Translations under genes and position numbers: made by a program
Notes under the pieces: model-generated
Database searches by the model: none
What the model was told of the DNA's origin: nothing
Seen by the model: the letters and a program-made list of their open reading frames with translations, nothing else
Assembly (NCBI RefSeq): GCF_004322705.1
Contig: NZ_SIZZ01000003.1
Coordinates: forward strand, 396,302 to 460,301
From: Dyella terrae
Lineage (GTDB): Bacteria; Pseudomonadota; Gammaproteobacteria; Xanthomonadales; Rhodanobacteraceae
Direction of reading: 5' to 3'
DNA: 64,000 nucleotides
Shown: positions 34,998 through 46,494 of the stretch, piece by piece
Numbering within the stretch: the first letter of the stretch is position 1
Layout of the letters: the number at the start of each line of letters is the position of its first letter

Positions 34998-35789
34998 ATG
35001 AACATCGATCTGTCGGGCAAGAATGCCCTCGTCACGGCCTCGACCGCCGGCATCGGCTGGTCCATCGCCGCAGGCCTGGCCGCCAGTGGCGCCAACGTCA
35101 TCCTCAACGGGCGCAAGCCGGAGGTGGTGCAGGCGGCTGTGGAAAAACTGCGCCGTGAACTGCACGGCGCGAATGTTGAAGGCGTCGCGGCCGATCTTTC
35201 GACGGCGAAGGGCGTGCAGGGCGTGATCGACGCCGTGCCCAGCCTCGACATCCTGGTCAATAACGCCGGCATCTTCGGCCCCGAGCCCTTCTTCGACGTC
35301 GACGATGCGACCTGGGAGCGCTACTTCCAGACCAACGTCATGTCCGGCGTGCGTCTCTCGCGCTATTACATGCAAGGCATGTTGCAGCGGAACTGGGGTC
35401 GCGTGGTGTTCATCTCGTCGGAGTCCGGCCTCAACATTCCGGCCGACATGATCCACTACGGCGTGAGCAAGACCGCGCAGATCGCTTTGGCGAACGGGCT
35501 GGCCAAACTCGCCGCCGGCAGCGGCGTCACCGTCAACAGCGTGTTGCCGGGTCCGACGCTGTCCGACGGATTCCGGGAGATGGTGCGCGAGCAGCACGAG
35601 CGCGAGGGCACGAGCTACGAGGAGATCGGCAACGATTTCGTGCGCAAGGAGCGCGCGACCTCCATCATCCAGCGAATTTCGTCGACCGAGGAAATCGCGA
35701 ACATGGTGGTGTACGTGTGTTCGCCCCAGGCGTCCGCCACGACGGGCGTGGCGTTGCGGGTCGACGGTGGGGTGGTTAATACGTGGTAA
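34998..35789 (+). CDS. SDR family oxidoreductase
   Basis: A 263-aa short-chain dehydrogenase. TASTAGIG at residues 12-19 departs slightly from the TGxxxGIG consensus. NNAG is present (about 87-90), the catalytic serine lies in FISSESG, and YGVSK provides Tyr and Lys. AAGGA precedes the ATG by 6 nt. It is in the same orientation as, and 28 bp after, the dyad-less SDR gene; likely one operon. Substrate unknown. It ends at a half copy of the palindromic element. Confidence 0.88.
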   Translation: MNIDLSGKNALVTASTAGIGWSIAAGLAASGANVILNGRKPEVVQAAVEKLRRELHGANVEGVAADLSTAKGVQGVIDAVPSLDILVNNAGIFGPEPFFDVDDATWERYFQTNVMSGVRLSRYYMQGMLQRNWGRVVFISSESGLNIPADMIHYGVSKTAQIALANGLAKLAAGSGVTVNSVLPGPTLSDGFREMVREQHEREGTSYEEIGNDFVRKERATSIIQRISSTEEIANMVVYVCSPQASATTGVALRVDGGVVNTW

Positions 35790-35820
35790 TGGGTGAACGG
35801 TGAACGGTAAACAGAGAAAG
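35790..35820. repeat. Half copy of the palindromic intergenic element
   Basis: Only the inner arm motif is present (GGTGAACGGTGAACGGTAAA), without the GC-rich outer arms, suggesting a decayed or partial element. Confidence 0.6.
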
Positions 35821-35861
35821 GCGGATCGTGAAGGGTTTTGAGTTCACTGAAGTCTGCATAG

Positions 35862-35891
35862 AAAAAGGCCCGCTTTTGGCGGGCCTTTTTT
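35862..35891. terminator. Bidirectional rho-independent terminator
   Basis: GGCCCGC and GCGGGCC arms around TTTTG, A5 before and T6 after, between the convergent SDR and ppa genes. Confidence 0.95.
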
Positions 35892-35892
35892 C

Positions 35893-36432
35893 TTACTTCT
35901 TGGTGTCAGCCTTGTAGCGCGCGATGCCGGCGATGATTTCCGCCTTGGCCTCGTCGGCGCCGACCCAGCCGTCCACCTTCACCCACTTGCCCTTCTCCAG
36001 GTCCTTGTAGTGCTCGAAGAAGTGGCCGATGCGCTCCAGCCAGTGGGCCGAGACTTCCTTGATGTCCTTGATGTGGCCGTAGCCGTTGAAGATCTTGGAC
36101 ACCGGCACGACCACCAGCTTCTCGTCGGCACCGGCTTCGTCGGTCATCTTGAGCATGCCCACCGGATGGCAGCGGATCACCGAGCCCGGCACCAGCGGCA
36201 GCGGCAGGATCACCAGTGCGTCCAGCGGGTCGCCGTCGCCGCCCAGGGTGCCCGGCACGTAGCCGTAGTTGCACGGGTAGCGCATGGGCGTGGACAGGAT
36301 GCGGTCGACGAAGATCGCGCCGCTTTCCTTCTCCACCTCGTACTTGACCGGCTCGGAATCCTTGGGGATTTCGATGATGACGTTGATTTCGTTCGGCACG
36401 TCGCGGCCGGCGGAGACGAGATGCAGACCCAT
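35893..36432 (-). CDS. ppa: Inorganic pyrophosphatase, family I
   Basis: Hydrolyses PPi to drive biosynthesis. The 179-aa protein has the family I signature DGDPLDALV (Asp cluster binding Mg2+), [15 protein letters not shown] and [11 protein letters not shown]. The start at 36432 (MGLHLVS) has AAGGAACC upstream; the longer frame is not conserved. Cytosolic hexamer in relatives. It co-exists in this window with a proton-pumping membrane pyrophosphatase and a PPi-dependent phosphofructokinase, so PPi supply and removal must be balanced among three enzymes. Confidence 0.96.
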   Translation of the reverse strand: MGLHLVSAGRDVPNEINVIIEIPKDSEPVKYEVEKESGAIFVDRILSTPMRYPCNYGYVPGTLGGDGDPLDALVILPLPLVPGSVIRCHPVGMLKMTDEAGADEKLVVVPVSKIFNGYGHIKDIKEVSAHWLERIGHFFEHYKDLEKGKWVKVDGWVGADEAKAEIIAGIARYKADTKK

Positions 36433-36546
36433 GGTGGTTCCTTGCTGGAATGCGATGAAAAGAATTCGCAAGGATACGCCAAAGCCTGCTGCGTCGCAGC
36501 AGGCGCCGTGAAACGTCTTAAGCGGCAACTCAGCCCGGGGACGGCT

Positions 36547-37380
36547 TCAGCGCTGGTAGGGGCGCTCGCGTAACCACTTGGTCGCAATCCATTTTTCACC
36601 CTTGATGACGGGCAGGCCCGCGTGCAGCGAAGCCTCCTCGCCCGTCTCATAGGCGAAATAGACGGCCGAACCGGTGATGGCCGTCACCGTCAGGTTGACG
36701 TTCGGGAAGCCCGTCCCGCCACCTTCCTCGGGAGTATTGAGATACATCACCACCGAGGCGATGCGCTGGCCGCCACGCTCGGTCACTGCCGCGAAACCCG
36801 GCTGGGTGGGATCGAACCAGTCGTAATGCGGCTCGTACTCCTGGCCCGGGAGGTAATGCAGGATCTGCAGGCCTTCACCGTGGTTGACCGGGATATCCAG
36901 CATCTTCGCGATGCGTTCTTCGATGGTTTTCACCAACGGCGTTTCGCCAATGCGGAAGAACATGCCGTTGCTGCTGCGGCGCTCGTCCGTCTGGTGGCGA
37001 CCGCTTTCGTCCACCGTGAGCGAGCGGGCCAGGCGCGGGCGCGCCGTTTCGATCAGCTGGGCGCATTCCTCATCGGACAGGAGGCCTTGCAGCACGCGCA
37101 CGACGGGTGCCTCGACGCACGTGGTGACGTGCACCTGCCGACCGGCAACGTCCATCCGCGGCGCCGTCGGATGCCTCGGGCGCTTCGTGCCCTTGGCTGG
37201 CGCGGCGATCAGCGCTGACATCGGGATATTCAGCACCTCGGAGATGGCACGACGACTCTGGTGTACGTCGTAGCCGGCTTCCTTCATCAACCGCATCACG
37301 TCCACGGGGGCGTGGCCGGCCCGCGACACGTTGAGGATCCACTCGCGCAGTTCAGGGCGGGTCTTGTGAAAGTGCTTCAT
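36547..37380 (-). CDS. Prolyl 4-hydroxylase-like 2OG-Fe(II) oxygenase
   Basis: A 277-aa 2-oxoglutarate- and Fe(II)-dependent oxygenase of the P4Hc type. The iron ligands are His and Asp in EPHYDWFD (about residue 190) and the distal His in ASLHAGLPVIKGEKWIATKW, where a Lys near the end would bind 2-oxoglutarate. The N-terminal 70 residues form a separate helical segment with a basic linker (GTKRPRHPTAPR). Bacterial relatives hydroxylate proline in protein targets such as EF-Tu or collagen-like proteins. It lies 50 bp downstream of a prolyl oligopeptidase gene on the same strand. Confidence 0.88.
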   Translation of the reverse strand: MKHFHKTRPELREWILNVSRAGHAPVDVMRLMKEAGYDVHQSRRAISEVLNIPMSALIAAPAKGTKRPRHPTAPRMDVAGRQVHVTTCVEAPVVRVLQGLLSDEECAQLIETARPRLARSLTVDESGRHQTDERRSSNGMFFRIGETPLVKTIEERIAKMLDIPVNHGEGLQILHYLPGQEYEPHYDWFDPTQPGFAAVTERGGQRIASVVMYLNTPEEGGGTGFPNVNLTVTAITGSAVYFAYETGEEASLHAGLPVIKGEKWIATKWLRERPYQR

Positions 37381-37430
37381 GCGTCCGCAAGCGGGGAGGT
37401 GGAAGCCTCCCCGCGCCAGTGAGGGAGCCC

Positions 37431-39539
37431 TTACTTTACGTGTTCCCAGAGGTAGGTGTACTCGAGGGCCTTCATGAACGCCGACTGCTTGTTGTCCGCC
37501 GCGCCACCGTGGCCGCCCTCGATGTTCTCGTAGAAGCTGGTGTCGTAGCCCAGGCCTGCCATCTTGGCGTACATCTTGCGGGCATGGACCGGCCCCACGC
37601 GGTCATCGCGGGTGGAGGTGGTGAACAGCACCGGCGGGTACTTCTGGCCGGCCTTCGCGTTGGTGTACGGCGAGAAGGTCTGGATCCACTTCCACTCTTC
37701 CGGCTTGTCCGGATCGCCGTACTCGGCAATCCACGAGGCACCCGCCGACAAGTGCGTGTAGCGCTGCATGTCGAGCAGGGCCACCTGGCTGACCACGGCA
37801 CCGTAGAGCTGCGGGTAGAGCGTCAGCATGTTGCCCATCAGCAGGCCGCCATTGCTGCCGCCCATGGCACCAAGGTGCGCGGGCGAAGTGACCTTGCGCT
37901 TGATCAGGTCTTCGGACACCGCGGCGAAGTCCTCATAGGCGCGCAGGCGATTGGCCTTGAGCGCGGCGTTGTGCCAGCGCGGGCCGTACTCGCCACCGCC
38001 ACGAATGTTGGCGATGACATAGACGCCGCCGCGATCCAACCATGCACGGCCGATGGTGCCGCTATAGGCCGGCTGCAGCGAGATCTCGAAACCGCCGTAG
38101 CCGTACTGCAAGGTGGGGTTCGTGCCGTCGAGCTTGAGGTTCTTCGGCGCGATCTGGAAATACGGCACGCGCGTGCCGTCCTTCGAGGTCACGAAGTGCT
38201 GGCTCACCTCGAACTTCGATGCATCGAAGAAGCTCGGGCTGTGCTTGATCGCTTCCGGCTGGCCCTTGTCAACGCTGCCGTAATACAGCGTGGTCGGCTG
38301 GGTGAAGCCGCTGACGGTGAGCAGGTACTCGTCGCTGTGGTCCGTGTCGAGCGCCGATGCGCTGATGGTCGACAGGGCGGGTGCGCCGCCGAGGCCTTCA
38401 CGCTTCCAGGCGCCTGCCTGCGGCGTGAGCACTTCGAGCTTGTTCACCACGTTGTCCATCACGTTGAGGATCAGGTGGTGGCGCGTCCACGAATAGCCGT
38501 CCAAAGCCGTCGTGTCGCTGGGTTCGAACAGCACGGTGATGTCCCGCTTTCCGGCCATGAAATCGTCGAACTTCGCGGCCAGCAGCGAACCGGCCTTGTA
38601 CTGTTTCCCGCCCACGCTCCAGTCGCTGCGCGGCGTGATCAGCATCCACTCGCGCTCGACATCGGTGTCGGCGTCGTTAGGCACGTCGATCTTCGTCAGC
38701 TTGCCGTCCTTGCCGCGAAAGAAGGTTTCGCTGTTGTAGAAAGCGATCTGGCGATGCACGAAGTCACGCTCGAAGCCCGGCGTGTTGTCGCGATGCGCCG
38801 AGATGCTCATGTCATCGTTCTTGCCTTCGTACACCGTCACGGCCGAGGCAAGCGGCGTGCCGCGCTTCCACTCCTTGACGATGCGCGGGTAGCCGGACGT
38901 GGTCATCGAGCCGGCGCCGAAATCGGTGGCGACATACAGATGATCGGCGTCCTTCCAGGTGACGTTGCTCTTGGCTTCGGGCAACTCAAAGCCGCCTTTC
39001 ACGAACTGCCTGGTCACCACGTCGAACTCGCGGACCACGTTCGCATCGGCACCGCCGCGTGACAGGAACACCAGGCACAGGCGCTCTTGCGGACGCAGGC
39101 AACTGCTGCCATGCCATACCCAGTTCTCGTTCTCCGCTTTCGCCAGCGCGTCGAGGTCGATCAGCGTTTCCCAGGCCGGCTGGTTCTTCCGGTATTCGGC
39201 CAGCGTGGTGCGACGCCACAGGCCACGCGGGTGTTCCTTGTCGCGCCAGAAATTCTCCAGCTTGTCGCCCAGCAGCGACACCGCCGGAATGCGGTCGCGC
39301 GAATCCAGCACTTCGAGGATGCTCGCATCGAGCTGCTTGAACTGTGCCGACTGCGCATACTTCTGCACGGTTTCGGCGTTGTGCTGCTTGGCCCAGTCGA
39401 GCTGCTTCGCACCATCGATGTCTTCCAGCCACGCATAGGGATCGGTGGAAGCGTTGTCGGCCTTGGCCGGAGGGGTGGCTGCCTGGGTCATGCCTGCCAT
39501 CGTCATCAAGAAAAGAAAGGCCAGCGGTTGCTTGGTCAC
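37431..39539 (-). CDS. Prolyl oligopeptidase family serine peptidase, exported
   Basis: A 702-aa S9A-type peptidase that cuts short peptides after proline. The signal peptide (TKQPLAFLFLMTMAGMTQA) implies a periplasmic location. The N-terminal half is the beta-propeller lid; the C-terminal alpha/beta hydrolase has the catalytic Ser in MGGSNGGLLMG, Asp in TRDDRVGP and His in EGGHGGA. The start is GTG at 39539: AAGGA lies 7 nt upstream and the signal peptide begins there. It follows the TonB receptor gene, after a terminator, and precedes the prolyl-hydroxylase-like gene. Confidence 0.92.
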   Translation of the reverse strand: MTKQPLAFLFLMTMAGMTQAATPPAKADNASTDPYAWLEDIDGAKQLDWAKQHNAETVQKYAQSAQFKQLDASILEVLDSRDRIPAVSLLGDKLENFWRDKEHPRGLWRRTTLAEYRKNQPAWETLIDLDALAKAENENWVWHGSSCLRPQERLCLVFLSRGGADANVVREFDVVTRQFVKGGFELPEAKSNVTWKDADHLYVATDFGAGSMTTSGYPRIVKEWKRGTPLASAVTVYEGKNDDMSISAHRDNTPGFERDFVHRQIAFYNSETFFRGKDGKLTKIDVPNDADTDVEREWMLITPRSDWSVGGKQYKAGSLLAAKFDDFMAGKRDITVLFEPSDTTALDGYSWTRHHLILNVMDNVVNKLEVLTPQAGAWKREGLGGAPALSTISASALDTDHSDEYLLTVSGFTQPTTLYYGSVDKGQPEAIKHSPSFFDASKFEVSQHFVTSKDGTRVPYFQIAPKNLKLDGTNPTLQYGYGGFEISLQPAYSGTIGRAWLDRGGVYVIANIRGGGEYGPRWHNAALKANRLRAYEDFAAVSEDLIKRKVTSPAHLGAMGGSNGGLLMGNMLTLYPQLYGAVVSQVALLDMQRYTHLSAGASWIAEYGDPDKPEEWKWIQTFSPYTNAKAGQKYPPVLFTTSTRDDRVGPVHARKMYAKMAGLGYDTSFYENIEGGHGGAADNKQSAFMKALEYTYLWEHVK

Positions 39540-39620
39540 GTACGAGTCCTTCTGGGGTGTCCCGGTCCGGCCATTCAAGCAGGCCCGGCCCTGTTCGTCA
39601 CCTGCGGGGTTTCTCCGGGC

Positions 39621-39649
39621 AAAAAAAAGCCGCCGGTGGCCCGGCGGCG
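39621..39649 (-). terminator. Rho-independent terminator of the TonB receptor gene
   Basis: On the minus strand a GCCGCCGG / CCGGCGGC stem is followed by eight T residues, 65 bp past the receptor stop and 80 bp before the peptidase start. Confidence 0.92.
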
Positions 39650-39713
39650 TGAATGGGGAGATCCGGTCGCCTTGGTACGGGAAGGAACCAGGCGACCGTG
39701 TTTGTGGTTGTGC

Positions 39714-42700
39714 TTAGAAGTCGTAGCGGACCGTGAAACGGAAGTAGCGCGGTTCCGACACGTTGAGCTCACGCAGGTACAGGCTGTTGGGCGTGTTGCG
39801 TGCGCTGGTCTCGTAGCGGAAGTTGTACGTGGTCGCCACCTGACGGTTCAGGACGTTGAAGATGTCCATCTGGAACGTGAGCTTGTTGTCCAGCCAATTG
39901 GGCGTGTAAGCCGCGTTGAGGTTCAACGAGTACGACCAGGGTGCACGACCATGCGAACCGCGCGGCGAGAAGGCGTAATCCGCAGCCGGAGCCTTGTAGC
40001 CGGTCGAACCCGGCGCGGTACCGCTGCCCGACAGGCCGCAGAACCAGTAGGCGGCGCCCGAGTACAGACCCGCGTCGGCCGTCGGGTAATGGCTGGTGCA
40101 GTTGCGCGGACGACCCGACTGGACCAGTGCGTTGCCGCCGAAGCGCCACTCAGGCGTCAGCTGGAAGTAGCCGAAGGCCTTCAGCTGATGCGTACGGTCG
40201 TTGGGCAGCACGCCGTTGGCACCGACCATGAGCTGCGGCAAGTCCCAGTCCTGCGTGGTCGACACGTCCGCCTGGCCACCTGCGCCGGTGTCGAGGTCGG
40301 AGGCGAGCTGACCTTCGGTGTTGCCGTAGCTGCGCGAGAAGGTGTAGTCGATGCGGCCGTACCAGCGATCCGCCATTTGGTGTTCGATGAACATGTCCAG
40401 CGCGTAGTACTGACGCTTCAGCTTCGGGAAGCCGAGCTGGGCGTTGGTGTACGTCGTTTCCTTGTAGCTGCCGTCCGGATTCAGCGTCACGAAGGTGTTT
40501 TTCACACCCGGGTTGAAGATGAAGCACTCGCCGCCGAGCACCTGGGCGCAGGTATCGTCGATGGCGCTGCGTAGGTTGCGGTAAGTCAGCTTGGCGCCCC
40601 AGTTGTAGGTGGAGCTCAGCTGCTGCTCCATACCCGCGATGTACTCGTCCTGGAAGTGCGCCTTCAGGCCCTTGGCGGCAACAAGACGCGGATCACGCGA
40701 CTGACCGCACTCGAGGTTGGTGGAGACGGCATTGCCGCCCGGGCAGGTGCGACCCTTGCTCTTGTCCACGGCAACGGCGGTCAGGCCCGTCGGATTGCCG
40801 CTGGAATCGACACCCGTATAGGTGAAGTACTCGTTGGTGATCAGCGAGCCGGAGGCGCCGCGGACGGCGACGTTGTTCGGCATGGCCAGGTGGTAGCGAC
40901 CGGCGTTGGCGAACACCTTCAGCGTCGAATCGCCGAACACATCCCACGTTGCACCGATGCGCGGTGCCAGCTGGTGGCGCTGGCGCGCATACGGCTTGCC
41001 GTCACCGTTGAAGTTGGTGAACTGTTCATTGCGCAGGCCGATCTGCATGAACCAGCGATCGCTGATCTGCCAGCGGTCTTCGATGAACTGCGCGGCCTGT
41101 TCGGTCTTAACGTTGGCCGCCTGGGTGTTGTACGCGCGGGACACGAAGTAACCCTGCGTGCCGTAGCCGCCCGCGGATGCCGGCGATGCCACGCCCGAGC
41201 CCGAATCGATGGCAACGCTCGGGTCGGCCTGCCAGTTGTAGACCCACGAATAGCCACCGGCAAAGGCGGAACCGGTCAGCGATTCGGCCGTCTGGTCATC
41301 CATGCCGAAGCGAAGATCGTGTTCGCCGAGGCGATACTCGATATCGAGGCGATAGCCATGCGTCTTGTCGTTCGAGCCCGGCAGCAGGATGCCGGAGACG
41401 GCGGTTTCCTGGCAGGACGGATACGCCACGCCCGGGACCGTCGAGTGGTTGGCGGCCGTGTTGATGAAGGGGCAGTTCGGAACGTAGCCAAACGGCTTCT
41501 GCACGTGTTCCAGGGTCTGGCGACCGTAGAGCGCGGAGATCGTCAGGTCATCGGTGATGTAGCCGGTGTACTTGGCGATGTAGAGGTTGCCGCCGTCCTT
41601 GGTGTAGACGCCGCCGGTTTTGGTGTTGGACTTCGCGAGGGTCGTATAGCTGTACGGATAGCGGCTGGAGTCATACTCGACCTTGTCGGACACGCCGGTC
41701 AGCTCGAGGATGTGCTGGTCGGTGATGTTCCAGTCGACCTTGGCGGTCCAGCGCGGCAGCTTGTAGCCGTAGCTGTTCCAGCCCGTGGCGGCCGCCGTGG
41801 TGGAGTTGGAGAACGAAGCGACGCTGTTGCCGTTCTGCTTGTTCTGCTCGCCGGCCAGGTAGAAGAACAGCTTGTCCTTGATCAGCGGGCCGCTGACGTA
41901 GGCACCGTAGGTGGTGTAGGTGTACTGGTTCTTGTTGCGGTACCAGTAGAGCGTGCCGTCCGTCTTCGGGTAGTAGCCGGTGTTGGGGAAATAGTTGTTG
42001 CGCGGGTTGGCGCGCAGGCCTTCCGGACGCCAGATCACATAGGCGCCGCCGTGCCACTGATTGGAGCCGCGCTTGGTCACGATGTTGATCACGCCGCCGG
42101 TGGAACGACCGAACTCAGCGCCGTAACCGCCGGTGAGGACCTGTTCCTGGTCGATGGCGTCGAACGGCAGCGTGGTCGAACCCAGCGAGGTCAGCGGGTT
42201 GGTCACGGCGTAGCCGTTGATGTAGTACGCGTTCTCGGACGAAGCGGAGCCACCGAAGCTCGGGATGTTGCCGAAGCCGTTGGTGCTGTAGCTGGAGTTT
42301 TCGACGACGCCCGGCGCGAGCAGGGCGGCGGCGCCGATGCCGCGCGCCACGGGAATCTTGCTCAGCTGTTCGGACGTCAGCACCGTGCGCGTATCCACCG
42401 ACGATACGTCGATGGCCGGAAGCGACGAGGCGATGACCTGCACGCCTTCGAGGTTCTTGGCCAACGCGGAACCCGCGCCGAAGGACACTTCGGAACCGGC
42501 CGAAATGGTGACCAGGATGTTGTCGCGTGAACTGACGGTCTTGCCGTCGTTCTGCAGGGATACGCTGTACTTGCCCGCCGGCAGCGAGTTGAAACGATAG
42601 CGGCCGTTCTCATCCACCTGCACGGTACGGGTAAGGCCCGTATCGCTGGTGATGACGACGGCATTGCCTTCATGGCTGGCGACCTGGCCGAAGATCGAGC

Positions 42701-42812
42701 CGGTCGTATTGGACTGTGCGAAGGCGGCGCTGCTTGCGAGGGTCATACCCACGGCAAAAGCCAGCGCGGACGGCCGCAGGACGCGGGCCGCCAAGTGATT
42801 GGCAAAAGGCAT
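39714..42812 (-). CDS. Oar-like TonB-dependent outer-membrane receptor
   Basis: A 1032-aa outer-membrane transporter. After a signal peptide (cleavage after SSAAFA), residues about 35-110 form a carboxypeptidase-regulatory-like beta-sandwich (GRYRFNSLPAGKYSVSL), as in Oar proteins. The plug domain follows (QVLTGGYGAEFGRSTGGVINIVTK), then a large beta-barrel ending in RYFRFTVRYDF with the terminal aromatic. Oar-type receptors are tied to uptake or export of peptides and proteins, which would suit the neighbouring exported prolyl oligopeptidase. Ligand unknown. A sigma-70-like promoter lies about 190 bp upstream. Confidence 0.92.
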   Translation of the reverse strand: MPFANHLAARVLRPSALAFAVGMTLASSAAFAQSNTTGSIFGQVASHEGNAVVITSDTGLTRTVQVDENGRYRFNSLPAGKYSVSLQNDGKTVSSRDNILVTISAGSEVSFGAGSALAKNLEGVQVIASSLPAIDVSSVDTRTVLTSEQLSKIPVARGIGAAALLAPGVVENSSYSTNGFGNIPSFGGSASSENAYYINGYAVTNPLTSLGSTTLPFDAIDQEQVLTGGYGAEFGRSTGGVINIVTKRGSNQWHGGAYVIWRPEGLRANPRNNYFPNTGYYPKTDGTLYWYRNKNQYTYTTYGAYVSGPLIKDKLFFYLAGEQNKQNGNSVASFSNSTTAAATGWNSYGYKLPRWTAKVDWNITDQHILELTGVSDKVEYDSSRYPYSYTTLAKSNTKTGGVYTKDGGNLYIAKYTGYITDDLTISALYGRQTLEHVQKPFGYVPNCPFINTAANHSTVPGVAYPSCQETAVSGILLPGSNDKTHGYRLDIEYRLGEHDLRFGMDDQTAESLTGSAFAGGYSWVYNWQADPSVAIDSGSGVASPASAGGYGTQGYFVSRAYNTQAANVKTEQAAQFIEDRWQISDRWFMQIGLRNEQFTNFNGDGKPYARQRHQLAPRIGATWDVFGDSTLKVFANAGRYHLAMPNNVAVRGASGSLITNEYFTYTGVDSSGNPTGLTAVAVDKSKGRTCPGGNAVSTNLECGQSRDPRLVAAKGLKAHFQDEYIAGMEQQLSSTYNWGAKLTYRNLRSAIDDTCAQVLGGECFIFNPGVKNTFVTLNPDGSYKETTYTNAQLGFPKLKRQYYALDMFIEHQMADRWYGRIDYTFSRSYGNTEGQLASDLDTGAGGQADVSTTQDWDLPQLMVGANGVLPNDRTHQLKAFGYFQLTPEWRFGGNALVQSGRPRNCTSHYPTADAGLYSGAAYWFCGLSGSGTAPGSTGYKAPAADYAFSPRGSHGRAPWSYSLNLNAAYTPNWLDNKLTFQMDIFNVLNRQVATTYNFRYETSARNTPNSLYLRELNVSEPRYFRFTVRYDF

Positions 42813-43001
42813 TACTTCAACTCCCCGGTGAAATATTGCAGACGTCGGGCGGAAGCATCCGCACCTGACGTTGTTCGAATCGACGTGTCATCGCTTGCAA
42901 AACTTCGGGCTGCACGAGCCCGCTCCAGACCTCCCCGGTCCAGAGAAAAAATGCGTTGGCGAATGACTTCCCCCTAGGCCGAAAGTATCGGCCCGAATCC
43001 G

Positions 43002-43030
43002 GTTCTACGTACGAACCTGCGAAGCGTCAA
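43002..43030 (-). promoter_or_regulatory. Candidate sigma-70 promoter of the TonB receptor gene
   Basis: On the minus strand TTGACG (43030-43025) and TAGAAC (43007-43002) are spaced 17 bp apart. The 5' UTR would be about 180 nt. The rest of the 513-bp gap 42813-43325 shows no credible gene; its right end holds a hairpin. Confidence 0.45.
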
Positions 43031-43284
43031 CAAGTTTTTCACAAAAGTTCGAAACTATTTTCGATACCCGCGCGCAATCAGCCACTTGCAAGAAAACCCC
43101 TTGAAAACAAGGGTGATTCGAAGCTTTCGGGGGACTGACACATCGCTTGCGGAGAACTTTCGGCGCAGGGAGTTGCGATGGGCTCGACCGAAAATGAAGA
43201 CCTCGGGAGCCATGGTGCGCAAGGACTTTCGAATGCCTCGCGCAAGCTTCGCGAGGGGTGGCGGGCGTATGTCGGGCGCCTGGA

Positions 43285-43318
43285 GATGGCCGGAGCGAAA
43301 CGTGTCGCTCCGGCCATC
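43285..43318. terminator. 14-bp perfect hairpin after hppA
   Basis: GATGGCCGGAGCGA and TCGCTCCGGCCATC arms pair perfectly around AACGTG, 8 bp past the hppA stop. There is no T-run, so it may stabilise the mRNA 3' end or act with Rho. Confidence 0.6.
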
Positions 43319-43325
43319 GGGACCG

Positions 43326-45374
<2,049 letters not shown>

Positions 45375-45533
45375 CGAAGCCTCCCCATCGGTGGTAACCG
45401 TTGTACCCGCGCCCTGAAGGGCGGAACGGGCGTCGCCCCGTTGCGGGCTGACCGGTCGAGTATAGGCAGACGGCGGCCGAATCGACGTTGTGCAACGCAA
45501 CGGTCATGAACGCCGGCGATGCGACGCAATTTA

Positions 45534-45556
45534 GGACTCGTCCGATAGGACAAGTC
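45534..45556. promoter_or_regulatory. Imperfect palindrome in the hppA / FkbM-like divergent gap
   Basis: GGACTCGTCC-GATA-GGACAAGTC is an inverted repeat with one G/T-type mismatch, and TAGGAC occurs twice in direct orientation. It lies in the 307-bp gap 45375-45681 between divergent genes and could be an operator; otherwise I see nothing in that gap. Confidence 0.4.
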
Positions 45557-45681
45557 GCATCCAGTGACTATCGTGCTTTCTCCGGAAAGGGTGCCCCGAG
45601 GGCGCCGGTGCGTGTGCACTGGCCCGGCCGGTTGCGGCCGTCACCCACCGGACCATCCATCGGAGAACCCGCGAGCGCGAT

Positions 45682-46491
45682 ATGACCTACGACGAACTTG
45701 ACCAGTCGATCCTTGAAATCCATGGCGCCGGCGCGCCGAAGCCCGCCGGTGCCTCGACGGCCCCGGAAGCCGGAGCCTTGCCCGAACTGTGGGAGACGCG
45801 CCATGGCGCGATCCTGGCCGCGCTCGGCGACGACACCGTGGCCCGCTCGCTCCGTGCGTATCGCGAGTGGTCCGTTGAAGAGCTCGATACCATTGGCGCC
45901 GTCGTCGGCGAGGGCGATGTCGTGGTCGAGTACGGCGCCGAATACGGCGCCCACGCGCTGTGGCTCTCCCGCCTGGTGGGCACGTCAGGCCAGATCCATG
46001 TGATCGAACCACGGCGCCTGGCTTTCATCGACCTCTGCACGACGATCGGCCTGAACCGGCTTACGCAGGTTTATCCGAACCATGCCGTGCTGGGCGCTGG
46101 CAACGATGTCGTGGAGCTGCCCGCCGAGGCGGGACGTCCGGCCGAGGCCAGTCGCGGCGAGCGACTGGACGATCTGGCCATCGATTCGCTGGTTCTCCTC
46201 AAGCTCAATCTCCCGGGTACCTTGCTCGACGTCGTGGCCGGCGGCAGTGAAACCTTGCGTGATCATCGTCCCGCCATCTATTTCCGCCTGTCATCGATGG
46301 ATGTCGCCGCGCAGGAAATCGCCGCGTTGAAGCAACTCGGTTACCGCTGCTGGTCGCACCTGCCGTACCTGCACAACGCCGGCAATGCCGCGGGCACCCA
46401 TACCAATCTGTTCCCGGGCTGGGTGCACCAGAACGTGATTGCCGTGCATGAGGACATGGCGGCGGAATTCGAGCATTTGTCCGAGCTGTAA
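45682..46491 (+). CDS. FkbM-family methyltransferase-like protein
   Basis: A 269-aa protein with a SAM-methyltransferase-like fold of the FkbM type: EGDVVVEYGAEYGAHALWLSRLVG stands where DVGANxGxxxL is usual, then QIHVIEPRRLAFIDL, then IDSLVLLKLNLPGTLLDVVAGG. The usual DxGAN is changed to EYGAEYG, so SAM binding is uncertain. The N-terminal 60 residues are outside the domain. It is followed 3 bp later by the 791-aa unknown, so the two form an operon. No glycan or peptide synthesis genes adjoin. Confidence 0.72.
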   Translation: MTYDELDQSILEIHGAGAPKPAGASTAPEAGALPELWETRHGAILAALGDDTVARSLRAYREWSVEELDTIGAVVGEGDVVVEYGAEYGAHALWLSRLVGTSGQIHVIEPRRLAFIDLCTTIGLNRLTQVYPNHAVLGAGNDVVELPAEAGRPAEASRGERLDDLAIDSLVLLKLNLPGTLLDVVAGGSETLRDHRPAIYFRLSSMDVAAQEIAALKQLGYRCWSHLPYLHNAGNAAGTHTNLFPGWVHQNVIAVHEDMAAEFEHLSEL

Positions 46492-46494
46492 CCC

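Noticed and set aside
37419..39062. 547-codon open frame opposite the prolyl oligopeptidase gene
   Set aside because: Mirror frame of a gene with clear catalytic motifs.
40656..42530. 624-codon open frame opposite the TonB receptor gene
   Set aside because: Mirror frame; no motif and no ribosome-binding site.
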